A stretch of 64,000 nt of DNA from NCBI GenBank assembly GCA_028872015.1, contig JAGWLO010000001.1:1-64000 (forward strand), given 5' to 3'. Positions 1 through 13,654 of this stretch are shown one piece after another. The notes beneath the pieces are model-generated. The model searched no databases and was not told the origin of the DNA. It saw nothing but the letters and a program-made list of their open reading frames with translations. This DNA comes from Burkholderiales bacterium. Its GTDB lineage: Bacteria > Pseudomonadota > Gammaproteobacteria > Burkholderiales > Burkholderiaceae_C. How positions within the stretch are numbered: position 1 is the first letter of the stretch; each line of letters starts with the position of its first letter. The position numbers were made by a program, and so were the translations under genes.

Positions 1-1872
1 CAGACGCAGAACGCCAACGTCATCGCCAGTTTCAGCAAGAAGCTCAGCAGCGACTTCCGGCTCGACCTGAAGGGCTCGCTCTTCGACAGCCGTGCCGAGC
101 AGTACCCGGCCGGTGCGCTGCTGACGTACCCGCAAGGCCTGAGCCCGATCGTGGCCGTCTCGGCCGGCGTCACCCCGTACATCGCCACGCCCGGCATCAC
201 GGCCATCACGGTGCCGTCGACCTACCCGGGCAACCCGTTCGGCGTGGCCGCGACCGTCAACGGCGTGATCCCCGACGCCCCGATCCCGCACACGATGACC
301 GACTCCAAGGCCACGCGCGTGGTGGCCGACCTGAACGGCTCGATCGGCGTGTGGGACGTCGGCGCCTCGCTCGGCTACACCAAGGTCTCCACGCTGCAGA
401 CGGTGCAGGGCCTGATCAACGTGCCGGCCTTGAACGCGGCGCTGAACCGCAGCGCCTTCCCGTTCAACGTGACGGGCGGCAACAACGCGTCCGACATCGC
501 CACCATCTTCCCCAGCTCCTCGGTCACCGACACCTCCAAGCTGACCTTCGGCGAGTTCCACCTGGGCCGCAGCCTGATGGCGCTGCAGGGTGGCGACATG
601 CAGCTCAGCACCGGCCTGTCGTACATCGACCGCAACATCGAGTCGCCGGCGCCACCGCTGATCGCCCAGGGCGTGGTCAACGGCAACAACGCCTATGTCT
701 CGGGCGGCCAGAAGGACACCGCCATCTACGCCGAAGTGGTGGCCCCGGTGCTGAAGTCGCTGGAGATCGACGGCGACCTGCGCTACGACCACTTCAACAA
801 CGCCGGCAACTCCACCACGCCCAAGCTCGGCTTCAAGTGGAAGCCGCTGGACAGCTTCGCGTTGCGGGGCACCGTCTCGCGCGGCTTCCGCGCGCCCAAT
901 GCGGCCGAGAACGGCCAGTCGGGCCAGGCCTACCTGGTCAACACCGTGGCCGATCCGGTGCTGTGCCCCAACGGGCCCAACGCCGCCGGCGCTGCCGTCA
1001 ACTACTGCAGCTTCCAGCCGGTCTACCTGAACTCGGCCAACCCGACCGTCAAGGCCGAGAAGTCGACGGCCGAGACCCTGGGCGTGATCCTGGAGCCGAT
1101 CCGCGGCTGGAGCAGCACCTTCGACCTGTACCAAATCAAGATCGACAACCAGATCGTGGCCGGGCAACCCGACATCGGCACGGCCGTGCGCAGCCCGACG
1201 CCGGTCTCCACCCTGTGCTCCAACGGCAGCGGTGGCACGGTGACCTGTTCGGTGAACCCGATCCTGTACATCCCGGTGGAGTACGTGAACGCGAACTCGA
1301 CCAAGACCAGCGGCTGGGAGCTGGGCACCTCGTACCGCTACAAGCTGGGCAACTACGGCTCGGTGCTGACCGAGCTGAACTGGAGCCACACGATGAGCTA
1401 CGTGCTCACGCTCGGCGGCACCGGCTACCAGCTCGCGGGCACGCACGGGCCGCTGGTGGTCGGCGGCGACACCGGCAACCCCAAGGACAAGGCGCAGCTC
1501 AGCTTCACCTGGAACAAGGACGCCTGGCAGGTGGCCACGGCCTTCAACTGGATGAGCAGCTTCGACCTCACCGACCCGTCCTTCGGCATCACGAACTGCG
1601 ATGCCGGCGCATCGATCGGCGGCTACTTCCCGAACGGGGGCGTGCCGGGCCAGTACTGCAAGGTCAAGTCTTTCCTGACGACGAACGTCGACCTGCACTA
1701 CCAGGTCACGCCGCAGCTGGCCCTGCACGGCGCGATCACGAACCTGTTCAACGCCCAGCCGCCGGTGGACCTGGCCACCTACGGCGGCGGCCAGCTGCCG
1801 TACAACCCGTCGATGCACCTGGCCGGCGCCATCGGGCGCTTCATCACGGTGGGGGCGACCTACAACTTCTGA
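1..1872 (+). CDS. TonB-dependent outer-membrane receptor, C-terminal part (5' end outside window)
   Basis: The frame is open from the first base, so this is the 3' part of a longer gene; a GTG at 151 is internal, not the start. The visible 623 residues look like the beta-barrel of a TonB-dependent receptor: alternating aromatic strands, the family signature RGFRAPNAAENG (about residues 293-304 of the visible part), an NLFN motif near the end, and the usual terminal Phe (GATYNF) recognised by the BAM machinery. The signal peptide and plug domain would lie upstream. Several Cys pairs in extracellular-loop-like segments suggest disulfide-braced loops. The receptor imports a siderophore, cobalamin or other large ligand using TonB energy; nothing visible identifies the substrate. 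It is convergent with the helicase gene and followed by a strong hairpin terminator. Confidence 0.93.
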   Translation, partial: QTQNANVIASFSKKLSSDFRLDLKGSLFDSRAEQYPAGALLTYPQGLSPIVAVSAGVTPYIATPGITAITVPSTYPGNPFGVAATVNGVIPDAPIPHTMTDSKATRVVADLNGSIGVWDVGASLGYTKVSTLQTVQGLINVPALNAALNRSAFPFNVTGGNNASDIATIFPSSSVTDTSKLTFGEFHLGRSLMALQGGDMQLSTGLSYIDRNIESPAPPLIAQGVVNGNNAYVSGGQKDTAIYAEVVAPVLKSLEIDGDLRYDHFNNAGNSTTPKLGFKWKPLDSFALRGTVSRGFRAPNAAENGQSGQAYLVNTVADPVLCPNGPNAAGAAVNYCSFQPVYLNSANPTVKAEKSTAETLGVILEPIRGWSSTFDLYQIKIDNQIVAGQPDIGTAVRSPTPVSTLCSNGSGGTVTCSVNPILYIPVEYVNANSTKTSGWELGTSYRYKLGNYGSVLTELNWSHTMSYVLTLGGTGYQLAGTHGPLVVGGDTGNPKDKAQLSFTWNKDAWQVATAFNWMSSFDLTDPSFGITNCDAGASIGGYFPNGGVPGQYCKVKSFLTTNVDLHYQVTPQLALHGAITNLFNAQPPVDLATYGGGQLPYNPSMHLAGAIGRFITVGATYNF

Positions 1873-1911
1873 TGGCCCGGCGGGGCGGCCGCTTAGGCCC
1901 GCGCCGCCCCC

Positions 1912-4464
1912 TTACTTCACGCCGGCGCGTCGCCTTCGACGCGCCGGCTTTTCTTTGCCCGCCAGCGCCGCCTCGCCGGCGGCCAGCAGGCGGTCCAGGC
2001 GCTGTTTCAGGCCTTCGGTGCTGAGCTGCTCGCGCAGGCGCTCCACCATCAGCGGCAGCGCGAACGGGCTCGGTGCCTGCAGCGCCACGCGGCGCAGCGG
2101 CAGCCCGCCCAGGGTGCGCAGCGTGCGGCCCAGCTGCTCGATGTCCAGCTCCTGCTGCAGCACCTCGGCCTCGGCCTGCGCCAGCAGGCGGTTGCCGGGG
2201 TCGTAGGTGCGGAAGACATCGAAGTACAGGCGGCTGGACGCCTGCAGCTGGCGCAGGCTCTTGGGCGCACCCGGGTAGCCGCCGAACACCAGCCCGGCCA
2301 CGCGCGCGATCTCGCGAAAGCGGCGCTGCGCCAGGGCGCCCGAGTTCAGGCTGGCCAGCACGTCGGGCAGCAGCTCGTCGGCGGTGAACAGGCGGCCGTC
2401 GAGCAGGGGCTGCAGGTCCAGCGGCCGCGCCGCCAGGATCTCGAGCCCGTAGTCGTTGACGCTGAGCGAGCAGGTGTTGGGCTGCGCGCGCGTCAGCCGC
2501 CAGGCCAGCAGCTGCGCCAGGCCGATGTGCACGTTGCGGCCGGCAAACGGGTACAGGAACAGGTGCTGCCCTTCGCGCGACGCCAGCTGCTCGACCAGCA
2601 GGCTGCCGCGGCGCGGCAGCTGCGACAGCCGCGCCTGGGCCCGCAGCATGGGCGCGGCGGCCCGCAGTTCGGGCTCGGCGCCCAGGAGGTCCTCGGTGGC
2701 CTCGGCAGCCTCGGTGGCGTCGATGGCCGCGGCCGCCTCGTCCAGCACCGCCTGCACCGACTCGGCCAGCTCGCTGGACAGCGGCATGCGGCCCCCGGCC
2801 CAGGTCGGCACCAGGCCCTGGCGCCGGGTGGCCAGGCGCACGTAGGCCGCCAGGTCGCGCGTGCGCACGTACTCGAGCCGGCGGCCGGCGAAGACGAAGC
2901 AGTCGCCCGGCTTCAGGCGCGCGATGAAGCCTTCCTCGACGCTGCCCAGGGTGCCGCCGGACAGCCACTTCACCGCCATCGTCGCGTCGCCCACGATGGT
3001 GCCCACCTGCAGCCGGTGGCGACGTGCGATGCCGCGGTCGCACACGCGCCAGCGGCCGTCGACCTGCCGGACGCGGTGGTACTCCGGGTAGGCGCCCAGG
3101 CTGTCGCCGCCGCGCTCGACGAAGGCCAGCGCCCAGTCGAACTCGGCACGAGCGAGCGCGCCGTAGGCGGTCGTGCCCCTCACTTCGGCGTACAGCTCGT
3201 CGGCCACGAAGCCGCTGTGCTGCCGGCCGTCGGCGTCCCCGTCGCCCCCCAGGGCCACCGTCACCAGGTGCTGCACCAGCACGTCCAGCGGCCGCTCGGG
3301 CGAGCGGCGCGATTCCACGCGCCCGGCCCGCGCGGCACGGCGCGCCGCCACGGCCTCGACCAGTTCGAGCGTGTTCGTCGGCACCAGCGTCACGCGGCTG
3401 GCGCGACCGGGCGCGTGGCCGCTGCGGCCAGCGCGCTGCAGCAGCCGCGCCACGCCCTTGGCGCTGCCGATCTGCAGCACGCGCTCCACGGGCAGGAAGT
3501 CCACGCCCAGGTCGAGCGACGAGGTGGCCACCACCGCCTTCAGCTGCCCGCTCTTCAGCCCCTGCTCGACCCAGTCGCGCACCGGCCGCGCCAGCGAGCC
3601 GTGGTGCAGCGCCACCAGGCCGGCCCAGTCGGGCCGCGCCTGCAGGATGAGCTGGTACCAGCTCTCGGCCTGCGAGCGCGTGTTGGTGAAGACCAGGCTG
3701 GTGGCGCTGCGCTCGATCTCGGCCACCACCGGCGCCAGCATCTGCGCGCCCAGGTGGCCGCCCCAGCCGAAACGGCCGGGCTCGGCCGGCAGCAGGGTGT
3801 CGATGACCAGCGGCTTGTCGATGCGGCCCTGCACCAGCCGGCCGGTCGATCCGGCGCCGGTGAGCGTGTGCATCGCCTCCTGCGGGTTGCCCAGCGTGGC
3901 CGACAGGCCCCACACCACCAGGCCCGGGTGCCAGCGCCGCAGCCGCGCCAGCGCCAGCTGCACCTGCACGCCGCGCTTGTTGCCGATGAGCTCGTGCCAC
4001 TCGTCCACGATCACGGTGTGCACGCCCCCCAGTTCGCGCGGCGCGGCTTCGCGCGTGAGCATCAGGCTCAGCGACTCGGGCGTGGTGACCAGCGCCTGGG
4101 GCAGCCGCCGGTCCTGGCGCGCGCGTTCGGCGGCCGTCGTGTCGCCGGTGCGCAGGCCCACCTGCCATCCCGGCGCCAGATCGGGCAGCGGGCGCTGCAG
4201 CGCGCGCACGGTGTCGGTGGCCAGGGCCCGCATGGGGGTGAGCCACAGCACCTGCAGCGGAACGGCCGCCGCCGGGGTCGGCACCTGGCGTTGCAGCGCG
4301 CCCAGCCAGACGGCCAGGGTCTTGCCGCTGCCCGTGGTGGCGTGCAGCAAGCCGCTGCGGCCGGCCGCCATGGCCGCCCAGACCTCGCGCTGGAAGTCGA
4401 ACGGCTGCCAGCCCTGGCGCTCGAACCAGGCCTCGGCGGCCGGCAGGAGCGGGCGGGACGGCAT
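1912..4464 (-). CDS. Lhr-type (ligase-associated) DEXH-box DNA helicase
   Basis: This 850-residue superfamily 2 helicase has motif I ATTGSGKT (about 41-48), motif II DEWH within [15 protein letters not shown] (about 152-166), motif [11 protein letters not shown], and motif [11 protein letters not shown] (about 341-349). The DEWH box followed by ELIGNKRG and the length match the ligase-associated DNA-damage-response DEXH helicases, which sit in the Lhr branch of 3'-5' DNA translocases. In many genomes the gene is grouped with an ATP-dependent DNA ligase, a metallo-beta-lactamase-fold exonuclease and a phosphoesterase; none of these adjoins it here, the neighbours being a TonB receptor and a chemoreceptor. 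The basic tail [12 protein letters not shown] is encoded by the terminator hairpin of the convergent gene. The ATG at 4464 gives the expected N-terminus just ahead of the Q-motif region FDFQREVW. Confidence 0.88.
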   Translation of the reverse strand: MPSRPLLPAAEAWFERQGWQPFDFQREVWAAMAAGRSGLLHATTGSGKTLAVWLGALQRQVPTPAAAVPLQVLWLTPMRALATDTVRALQRPLPDLAPGWQVGLRTGDTTAAERARQDRRLPQALVTTPESLSLMLTREAAPRELGGVHTVIVDEWHELIGNKRGVQVQLALARLRRWHPGLVVWGLSATLGNPQEAMHTLTGAGSTGRLVQGRIDKPLVIDTLLPAEPGRFGWGGHLGAQMLAPVVAEIERSATSLVFTNTRSQAESWYQLILQARPDWAGLVALHHGSLARPVRDWVEQGLKSGQLKAVVATSSLDLGVDFLPVERVLQIGSAKGVARLLQRAGRSGHAPGRASRVTLVPTNTLELVEAVAARRAARAGRVESRRSPERPLDVLVQHLVTVALGGDGDADGRQHSGFVADELYAEVRGTTAYGALARAEFDWALAFVERGGDSLGAYPEYHRVRQVDGRWRVCDRGIARRHRLQVGTIVGDATMAVKWLSGGTLGSVEEGFIARLKPGDCFVFAGRRLEYVRTRDLAAYVRLATRRQGLVPTWAGGRMPLSSELAESVQAVLDEAAAAIDATEAAEATEDLLGAEPELRAAAPMLRAQARLSQLPRRGSLLVEQLASREGQHLFLYPFAGRNVHIGLAQLLAWRLTRAQPNTCSLSVNDYGLEILAARPLDLQPLLDGRLFTADELLPDVLASLNSGALAQRRFREIARVAGLVFGGYPGAPKSLRQLQASSRLYFDVFRTYDPGNRLLAQAEAEVLQQELDIEQLGRTLRTLGGLPLRRVALQAPSPFALPLMVERLREQLSTEGLKQRLDRLLAAGEAALAGKEKPARRRRRAGVK
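1921..1955 (+). terminator. Rho-independent terminator of the TonB receptor gene
   Basis: A perfect 11-bp stem (GCCGGCGCGTC at 1921-1931 and GACGCGCCGGC at 1938-1948) with a 6-nt loop is followed on the plus strand by TTTTCTTT. This is a textbook intrinsic terminator for the receptor transcript. It lies inside the last codons of the convergent helicase gene, so the same bases also encode the Arg-rich C-terminus of that protein. Confidence 0.8.
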
Positions 4465-4504
4465 CGGGCCGATGTTGCCCGATGCGCGGCCGTCGACCGC
4501 GGCG

Positions 4505-6103
4505 TCAGCCCGGCGCCACCTCGGGCTCGTGGGCGTCGAGGCGGAAGCGGTCGACCAGGCCCGACAGGCGCCGTGCCTGCTCGAGCAGCGACGAGGCGGC
4601 CGCCGCCGACTGCTCGGCCAGCGCCGCGTTCTGCTGCGCCACGGTGTCGAGCTCGGCCACCGAGCGGCCGGCCTCGCCCACGCCGCCGCGCTGCTGCGCG
4701 GCCTCGGCCGACAGCGTGCTGACCAGCTCGGAGACGCGGGCCACCGAGCGCATGATCTCGTCGGTGGCGCCGCCGGCGTTGCGCACCTGGGCGCTGCCGC
4801 TCTGCACCTTCTCGAGCGAAGCCTGGATCAGGCCCTTGATCTCGCGCGCCGCGCCGGCGCTGCGCTGGGCCAGCGCCCGCACCTCGCCCGCCACCACGGC
4901 GAAGCCACGGCCCTGCTCGCCGGCGCGCGCGGCCTCCACCGCGGCATTCAGCGCCAGGATGTTGGTCTGGAAGGCGATGCCGTCGATCATGGTGATGATG
5001 TCGGCGATCTTGCGCGAGGCGCCGTCGATCGCCTGCATCGTCGACACCGCCTCGGTGACCACGGTGCCGCCGCGGTTGGCCACCGCCTGCGCCTCGCGCG
5101 CCAGGGTGCCGGCCGAGCCGGCAGTGCGCAGGGTCTGGTCGAGCATCGCCACCAGCTGCGTGATGGCGCTCGAGGTGGCCTGCAGCGTGGCCGCGGTCTG
5201 CTCGGTGCGCTGGCTCAGGTCGTGGCTGCCCTGGGTGATCTGGCCGCTGGCGCTGGCGATGCCCTGGCAGGCCTGGCGCACGCCGCCGGCCAGGCCGTGC
5301 AGGCTGCTGCGCATGCTCTCCAGCGCGTGCGCCAGCTGGCCCAGCTCGTCGTGTCGGCCCGACACCACGGGCTGCGACAGGTCGTGGCGCGCCATGCGCT
5401 CGGTGGCCTCCACCGCCTCGCGCAGGCCGCGGCCGATGTCGCGCGTCAGGCGCCAGGCGGCGAAGCTGCCGATGAGCAGCGCGCCCAGCGCGCCGGCGAT
5501 CACCCACAGGCGGGCGCTGCGCGCGTCGCTGCCGGCGGCCTGGCTGCGCTCGCGGTTGACCCGGGCGTCCCAGTCGCCCAGGGCCGCCAGGGCCTGGCTC
5601 CAGGCCTGCTGGCGGGCCGCCCACTTGGCGCCATCGGGGCCGGTGACCTCGGCGCGCAGGTTGAGCATCTGGGCCGCCAGGCCGCGGCCGGCGGCCGCCT
5701 GGTTCACCACCGTCATCACCTCGCGCAGCCCGGCCGAGCCGGCCGCGGCGGCCTGCAACAGCGCCGCCGTCTGCGCGCCCGGCGGCATCAGGCCCTGGAG
5801 GGTGGCGGCAGCCTGGTCGTAGCGCTGGCTGGCCGCACCCAGGCGGGCCAGCAGCGCTTCGGCCTGGTCCATCCCCGCGCCACCGGCGCTGCGCAGGGTC
5901 AGCGCGTAGTCGTTGGCAGCGCGCTCCATGGCGCCGATCGCCTGCATGCGGCTGGCGCCGCGCACGGCCACCTCGTCCAGCGTGGCGGCCAGGCTTTGCA
6001 TGCGCAGCAGGGCCAGGGCGGTGGTCAGCGCCAGCAAGGCCAGCACCAGGCCGAAGCCCAGGGCGAGGCGTTGCGAGAGTTTCAGGCGGGCGAACAGGGT
6101 CAT
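4505..6103 (-). CDS. Methyl-accepting chemotaxis protein (membrane chemoreceptor)
   Basis: A 532-residue chemoreceptor with one membrane segment near residues 14-34, a periplasmic helical sensor of about 150 residues, a second membrane segment ([19 protein letters not shown]), a HAMP linker, and a cytoplasmic coiled coil. The hairpin tip [20 protein letters not shown] is the near-invariant region that binds CheA and CheW. The periplasmic part is Ala- and Gln-rich and helical, like a four-helix-bundle sensor. I chose the ATG at 6103 because it places the start directly before the first membrane helix ([17 protein letters not shown]); an in-frame ATG at 6253 would add 50 low-complexity residues. 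There is no CheR-binding pentapeptide at the C-terminus (it ends EPEVAPG). It stands alone, without che genes nearby. The ligand cannot be told from the sequence. Confidence 0.95.
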   Translation of the reverse strand: MTLFARLKLSQRLALGFGLVLALLALTTALALLRMQSLAATLDEVAVRGASRMQAIGAMERAANDYALTLRSAGGAGMDQAEALLARLGAASQRYDQAAATLQGLMPPGAQTAALLQAAAAGSAGLREVMTVVNQAAAGRGLAAQMLNLRAEVTGPDGAKWAARQQAWSQALAALGDWDARVNRERSQAAGSDARSARLWVIAGALGALLIGSFAAWRLTRDIGRGLREAVEATERMARHDLSQPVVSGRHDELGQLAHALESMRSSLHGLAGGVRQACQGIASASGQITQGSHDLSQRTEQTAATLQATSSAITQLVAMLDQTLRTAGSAGTLAREAQAVANRGGTVVTEAVSTMQAIDGASRKIADIITMIDGIAFQTNILALNAAVEAARAGEQGRGFAVVAGEVRALAQRSAGAAREIKGLIQASLEKVQSGSAQVRNAGGATDEIMRSVARVSELVSTLSAEAAQQRGGVGEAGRSVAELDTVAQQNAALAEQSAAAASSLLEQARRLSGLVDRFRLDAHEPEVAPG

Positions 6104-6239
6104 GGGCGGGAGGGCCGGCGGGCCTTGCGGGGTGAACCGGGTGAACCGGACGAACAGGTCGATGGGGGGGGTATCGGCCGGCGCGCCCCATACTTGACCT
6201 CCCGACGAGCCCCGTCGTCCACCCCTGGACAAACCCACC

Positions 6240-6458
6240 ATGAACCCCACCAAACTCGCAGCGCTGGCCCTGATCGTGGCCGGCGTGCTGGCGCTGATGT
6301 ACGGCGGCTTCTCCTACACCAAGCAGACGCACGACGTGAAGCTCGGCCCGATCGAGCTGGCGCTGAAGGAGAAGCAGACCGTCAACGTGCCGGTGTGGGC
6401 CGGCGTGGCGGCCATCGCGGCGGGCGCGGCGCTGCTGGTGTTCGGCGGCAAGCGCTGA
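6240..6458 (+). CDS. Small DUF3185-family inner-membrane protein
   Basis: A 72-residue protein with two hydrophobic helices (about 5-24 and 51-68) separated by a polar segment ([21 protein letters not shown]). The layout and the GP(I/L)[15 protein letters not shown]-type connector match the DUF3185 family of tiny proteobacterial membrane proteins of unknown function. It is transcribed divergently from the chemoreceptor gene across 136 bp that contains an 8-G run (6164-6171) and a duplicated GGTGAACCG (about 6131-6149). It ends 52 bp before the convergent DUF429 gene. No function can be assigned; related proteins are often described as stress-associated membrane proteins. Confidence 0.8.
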   Translation: MNPTKLAALALIVAGVLALMYGGFSYTKQTHDVKLGPIELALKEKQTVNVPVWAGVAAIAAGAALLVFGGKR

Positions 6459-6510
6459 ACCGGCCGCGCCCTGCCGCCTGCCCTCTGGGCGGTGGCTGTA
6501 GGCGGTGACT

Positions 6511-7332
6511 CTAGGCGGTGGCGATCCAGCCTTCCACCGGGTCCACGCCGGCGGGCAGGCCGCCTTCGGGCCGCGTGCTGGCCCAGGCCGCCTGCGCCAG
6601 GCACAGCACGGCGTCCAGGCGATCGCCCGTGGCGTCGTCCACCAGGGCCTCGCGCTGGGCGTGGCCGAGCTTCAGGCGCAGCGCCAGCCGGGTGCGGCCC
6701 TGCTCGAGCGCATCGACGATGTCCTTGCGCGCGATCAGTCGGTCGGGCGCGGTGCTGTTCTTGTACGAGCGCCGGCCGATGAGCTCGAACGCGAGCAGGC
6801 CGGGGTAGCCCTCCACGGCGCGCCGCGCGGGGTCGGCGGCATGCAGGCGCGGCAGCGTCACGCCGGCAGCGATCAGGCGCGACAGGCCTTCGTAGTACAT
6901 GAAGCCCACCGGCACGTAGCGCGTCTGCAGCGGGCTGGTCGAGCTCACGCCGGGCATCGCGCCGTCGGCCCGGCGGTGCGGCAGGCGCTGCCCGGCCGGC
7001 CGGGCGTTGCCCCAGGCATCGACCAGGGCGCGGAAATCCATCCGCGCCGGGCAGCGCCGGTGCAGCGCGGCCACCACCTCGGCCGCGCTGCGGCCCAGAC
7101 CCTGCGCGTCGACGAAGGCGCGCGGCAGCCCGAACGGGAAATCGAAGGCGCCGAACCAGGGCCCGGGCTCGGCCAGCAGGGCCTCGAACGCGGCCAGGCT
7201 GGCCAGGGCCTCCACCGCCTCCAGGCGCAGCACGTGGCCCACCAGGCGCCCGCGCGCGGCCGTGATGGGCTTGCGGCGGCCGGGGGCGCAGGTGAAATCG
7301 ACGCCGAGCAGGGGCAGCGCAGGCGGGCTCAC
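6511..7332 (-). CDS. DUF429 family protein (predicted RNase H-fold nuclease)
   Basis: A 273-residue protein that begins at a GTG overlapping the TGA of the upstream permease gene (GTGA), so it is the third gene of the yadGH-like operon and is probably translationally coupled. The early strand [10 protein letters not shown], with an Asp in the position of the first metal ligand, and the later [20 protein letters not shown] (EGYP motif) match DUF429, a family predicted to have an RNase H-like fold. The C-terminal [13 protein letters not shown] segment would supply another acidic residue. Biochemical function is not established for the family. Three degenerate copies of TAGGCGGTG-like sequence (about 6484-6522) lie across and just after the stop codon. 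A much longer open frame upstream is only a shadow of the permease. Confidence 0.8.
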   Translation of the reverse strand: MSPPALPLLGVDFTCAPGRRKPITAARGRLVGHVLRLEAVEALASLAAFEALLAEPGPWFGAFDFPFGLPRAFVDAQGLGRSAAEVVAALHRRCPARMDFRALVDAWGNARPAGQRLPHRRADGAMPGVSSTSPLQTRYVPVGFMYYEGLSRLIAAGVTLPRLHAADPARRAVEGYPGLLAFELIGRRSYKNSTAPDRLIARKDIVDALEQGRTRLALRLKLGHAQREALVDDATGDRLDAVLCLAQAAWASTRPEGGLPAGVDPVEGWIATA

Positions 7333-8086
7333 GCCTTCAGCCGCCAGCCGGTCTTGAAGATCCAGCCCACGATCGCCAGCGCCAGCACCAGGAACAGCGC
7401 CGTCACGCCCAGGCTCGTGCCCACGGCCACGTCGGCCTGGCCGTAGAAGCTCCAGCGGAAGCCGCTGACGAGGTAGACCACCGGGTTGGCCAGCGCCACC
7501 GTCTGCCACGCCGGTGGCAGCATCTCGATCGAGTAGAAGCTGCCGCCCAGGAAGGTGAGCGGCGTGATGAGCAGCAGCGGCACCACCTGCAGCTTCTCGA
7601 AGCTGTCGGCCCAGAGCCCGAGGATGAAACCCACCAGGCTGAAGGTGACGGCGGTGAGCAGCAGGAAGGCCAGCATCCACACCGGGTGCTCGATGCGCAG
7701 GGGCACGAACAGCGCCGCCGTGGCCAGGATGATCAGGCCCAGCAGCACCGACTTGCTGGCCGCCGCGCCCACGTAGCCCAGCACCATCTCGAAGGCCGAG
7801 ACCGGCGCCGACAGCAGCTCGTAGATCGTGCCCGAGAAGCGCGGAAAGTAGATGCCGAACGAGGCGTTGGAGACGCTCTGCGTCAGCAGCGACAGCATGA
7901 TCAGCCCGGGCACGATGAAGGCGCCGTAGCTCACGCCGCCCACCTGCGGGATGCGCGAGCCGATGGCCGCGCCGAAGACCACGAAGTACAGCGAGGTGGA
8001 GACCACCGGCGAGACCACGCTCTGCATCAGCGTGCGGCGCGTGCGCGCCATCTCGAAGGCGTAGATCGCGCGCACCGCGAGCAGGT

Positions 8087-8090
<4 letters not shown>
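7329..8090 (-). CDS. ABC-2 type transporter permease (YadH-like)
   Basis: A 253-residue integral membrane protein with about six transmembrane helices and the ABC-2 architecture: an amphipathic start ([18 protein letters not shown]), a PGL motif after helix 2 ([12 protein letters not shown]), and a final long loop with the family signature [18 protein letters not shown]. It pairs with the ATPase encoded immediately upstream, whose TGA overlaps this ATG (ATGA). Together they resemble E. coli YadG/YadH, an exporter of unknown substrate; drug, lipid and polysaccharide exporters share this fold. The ATG at 8090 is supported by the overlap and by homology to the YadH N-terminus; the longer open frame upstream overlaps the ATPase out of frame. 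Confidence 0.92.
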
Positions 8091-9070
<980 letters not shown>

Positions 9071-9123
9071 GCGCCGAGCATAGCCGCGCCCCGTGGCGGC
9101 TTCAGCGGCTCCAGAATGCAGGG

Positions 9124-10155
9124 ATGAACGCCAACCCCATCCTGGTCGAGGTGCTGCGCGGCGCCAGCATCGAGTCGGCGCACCGCGGCGCGCTGGCCAT
9201 CGTCGACGCCGACGGCGCCCTCCACACCGCCCGCGGCGACATCGAGCGCCCGGTGTTTCCGCGCTCGGCGGTGAAGCTGCTGCAGGCCCTGCCGCTGGTG
9301 GCCAGCGGCGCGGCCGAGCGCTGGCAGCTCGACGACGACGAGCTGGCGCTGGCCTGCGCCTCGCACGGCGGCGAGGAGCGCCACACCGCGGCCGCGGCCT
9401 CGATGCTGGCCAAGGCCGGGGTGGACGCCGGCGCGCTGGAATGCGGCACCCACTGGCCCGCCTTCGACGGCGCCCTCAAGGCCCTGGCCGCGCGCGGCCA
9501 GGCGCCCAGCGCGCTGCACAACAACTGCTCGGGCAAGCACGCGGGCTTCGTCTGCCTGGGCTGCCTGATGGCGCAGGCCTCGGACCGGCGCGACTACGTT
9601 CGCGGCTACCTGCAGCCCGGGCACCCGGTCATGCGCGAGGTGACGGCGGCCCTGCAGGCCGCCACCGGCTGCGACCTGGCCCGTGCCGCGGTGGGCACCG
9701 ACGGCTGCTCGATCCCGACCTACGCCATCCCGCTGCGGCAGCTGGCGCAGGCGTTCGCGCGCGTGGCCACCGGCCAGGGCCTGAGCGCAGACCGCGCCCG
9801 CGCGGCCAGGCGGCTGCGCGCCGCGGTGGCGAAGGCGCCGTTCATGGTGGCCGGCAGCGGCCGCTTCGACAGCCGCGTGATGGAGCGCCTGGGCGAGCGC
9901 GTGTGCTGCAAGGTGGGCGCCGAGGGCGTGTACTGCGCCGCCCTGCCCGAGCTGGGGCTGGGGGTGGCGATCAAGGTCGACGACGGCAACACCGCGCGCG
10001 CCGCCGAAGTGGTGATGGCCGCCGTGATCGAGCGGCTGCTGCCGCTGGCCGACGCCGACGCCGGCTTCATGCGCAGCCTGTCCGAGCCGGTGCTGGTGAA
10101 CTGGAACGGCATCGAGGTGGGCCGGCTGCGGCCGGCGGCGCTGCTGCGCGGCTGA
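9124..10155 (+). CDS. L-asparaginase, Rhizobium etli type (L-asparaginase II family)
   Basis: A 343-residue cytoplasmic enzyme of the R. etli-type asparaginase family, which hydrolyses asparagine to aspartate and ammonia and is unrelated to the E. coli AnsA/AnsB enzymes. Family marks visible are the start [46 protein letters not shown] (about 78-88), the [10 protein letters not shown] loop (about 136-145) with the Ser-x-Lys pair linked to catalysis in this family, and [14 protein letters not shown]. The length is typical and there is no signal peptide. It is transcribed alone, divergent from the ABC exporter, and followed by a GC-rich hairpin. The choice of ATG at 9124 is supported by the conserved N-terminus. 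Confidence 0.92.
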   Translation: MNANPILVEVLRGASIESAHRGALAIVDADGALHTARGDIERPVFPRSAVKLLQALPLVASGAAERWQLDDDELALACASHGGEERHTAAAASMLAKAGVDAGALECGTHWPAFDGALKALAARGQAPSALHNNCSGKHAGFVCLGCLMAQASDRRDYVRGYLQPGHPVMREVTAALQAATGCDLARAAVGTDGCSIPTYAIPLRQLAQAFARVATGQGLSADRARAARRLRAAVAKAPFMVAGSGRFDSRVMERLGERVCCKVGAEGVYCAALPELGLGVAIKVDDGNTARAAEVVMAAVIERLLPLADADAGFMRSLSEPVLVNWNGIEVGRLRPAALLRG

Positions 10156-10165
10156 GCGCGCCGTG

Positions 10166-10184
10166 GCGGCCCTGGCGGGGCCGC
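10166..10184. terminator. GC hairpin between convergent genes
   Basis: A perfect 7-bp stem (GCGGCCC / GGGCCGC) with a 5-nt loop lies in the 50-bp gap between the ends of the asparaginase gene and the small exported-protein gene. It has no T-tract, so it may only stall or protect transcripts. This is a weak call. Confidence 0.35.
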
Positions 10185-10205
10185 GGCCGCCGGCCCTCAG
10201 CCCCC

Positions 10206-10619
10206 TCAGGGGCGGGCGTGCATCAGGCGCGAGGCATGCCATACCTCGAACGGCACCGCCGGCGTCTGCTCGAGCCATCGGCGCCGCGGGTCGAGCACGT
10301 CCACCGCCACGCGGTGGGCGCCGCGCTGCACGCCATGCAGCGTGAAGGTGGGCGAGGCATACACCACCCGCAGCCGCCGGCCATCCAGCACCGGCCTCAC
10401 CCGGTCGCCGGCCGCCACGCCCGCCACCCGCACCAGCACGTCGCCGCTGTTGCTGTGCACGGTGGCACCGGCCCGTGGGCTGGTGATGCGGGCCGCGGCC
10501 CACGCGCCCAGGGGCAGCAGGGCCACGAACGCGGCGAGCGCCAGCGCAGCGCGCGGGCCCGGCCGACCGGGGACCGGCCCCATGGCCACGCCGGCGATCG
10601 GGAGGACAGGCGACTTCAT
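10206..10619 (-). CDS. Small exported Ig-like protein, function unknown
   Basis: A 137-residue protein with a hydrophobic stretch (ALALAAFVALLPLGAWA, about 25-41) that reads as a signal peptide with a long N-region, or as a membrane anchor. The mature part (ITSPRAGATVHSNSGDVLVRVAG, VLDGRRLRVVYASPTFTLHGV, RGAHRVAVDVLD, VPFEVWHASRL) has the pattern of a single Ig-like or fibronectin-like beta-sandwich, as found in the C-terminal domain of some penicillin-binding proteins. I do not name a family. It lies 74 bp downstream of argG on the same strand and may share its transcript. The start is uncertain: an ATG 12 codons downstream (MGPVPGRPG) would give a more standard signal peptide, and neither start has a clear Shine-Dalgarno. 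Confidence 0.6.
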   Translation of the reverse strand: MKSPVLPIAGVAMGPVPGRPGPRAALALAAFVALLPLGAWAAARITSPRAGATVHSNSGDVLVRVAGVAAGDRVRPVLDGRRLRVVYASPTFTLHGVQRGAHRVAVDVLDPRRRWLEQTPAVPFEVWHASRLMHARP

Positions 10620-10693
10620 GCGGGAGGGTGCGGGGCCGGAGGCTTTGACGATGGACCCTGGCCCGCCGCCCGAGTTCCGCCACCGGCCCCGGA

Positions 10694-13589
<2,896 letters not shown>

Positions 13590-13596
13590 CCGGGCA

Positions 13597-13634
13597 TTGT
13601 CGGGCCGGCCGAAGTATGTATGATCGATGCATAC
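13597..13634 (+). promoter_or_regulatory. Promoter and palindromic operator of the vapBC-like operon
   Basis: TTGTCG (13597-13602) and TATGAT (13619-13624), 16 bp apart, make a credible sigma-70 promoter in an unusually AT-rich patch. Overlapping the -10 is an inverted repeat GTATGTA (13614-13620) - 7 bp - TGCATAC (13628-13634) with six of seven positions matched. GTAT/ATAC arms are typical of operators bound by AbrB-fold antitoxins, so this probably mediates autorepression. The element is only 8 bp from the start of the divergent transporter gene, which it may also affect. Confidence 0.55.
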
Positions 13635-13654
13635 TCAATTTGTCAGACACCGCC

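Noticed and set aside
6104-6253. N-terminal extension of the chemoreceptor from an upstream ATG
   Set aside because: The extra 50 residues are low complexity and would put a loop ahead of the first membrane helix; the family starts right before that helix.
3173-6508. A 1111-codon plus-strand frame
   Set aside because: Antisense to the helicase and chemoreceptor genes, low-complexity composition and no recognisable motif.
6484-6522. Three degenerate TAGGCGGTG-like direct repeats
   Set aside because: Short, imperfect and partly within a coding end; too little to call a repeat element, CRISPR or att site.
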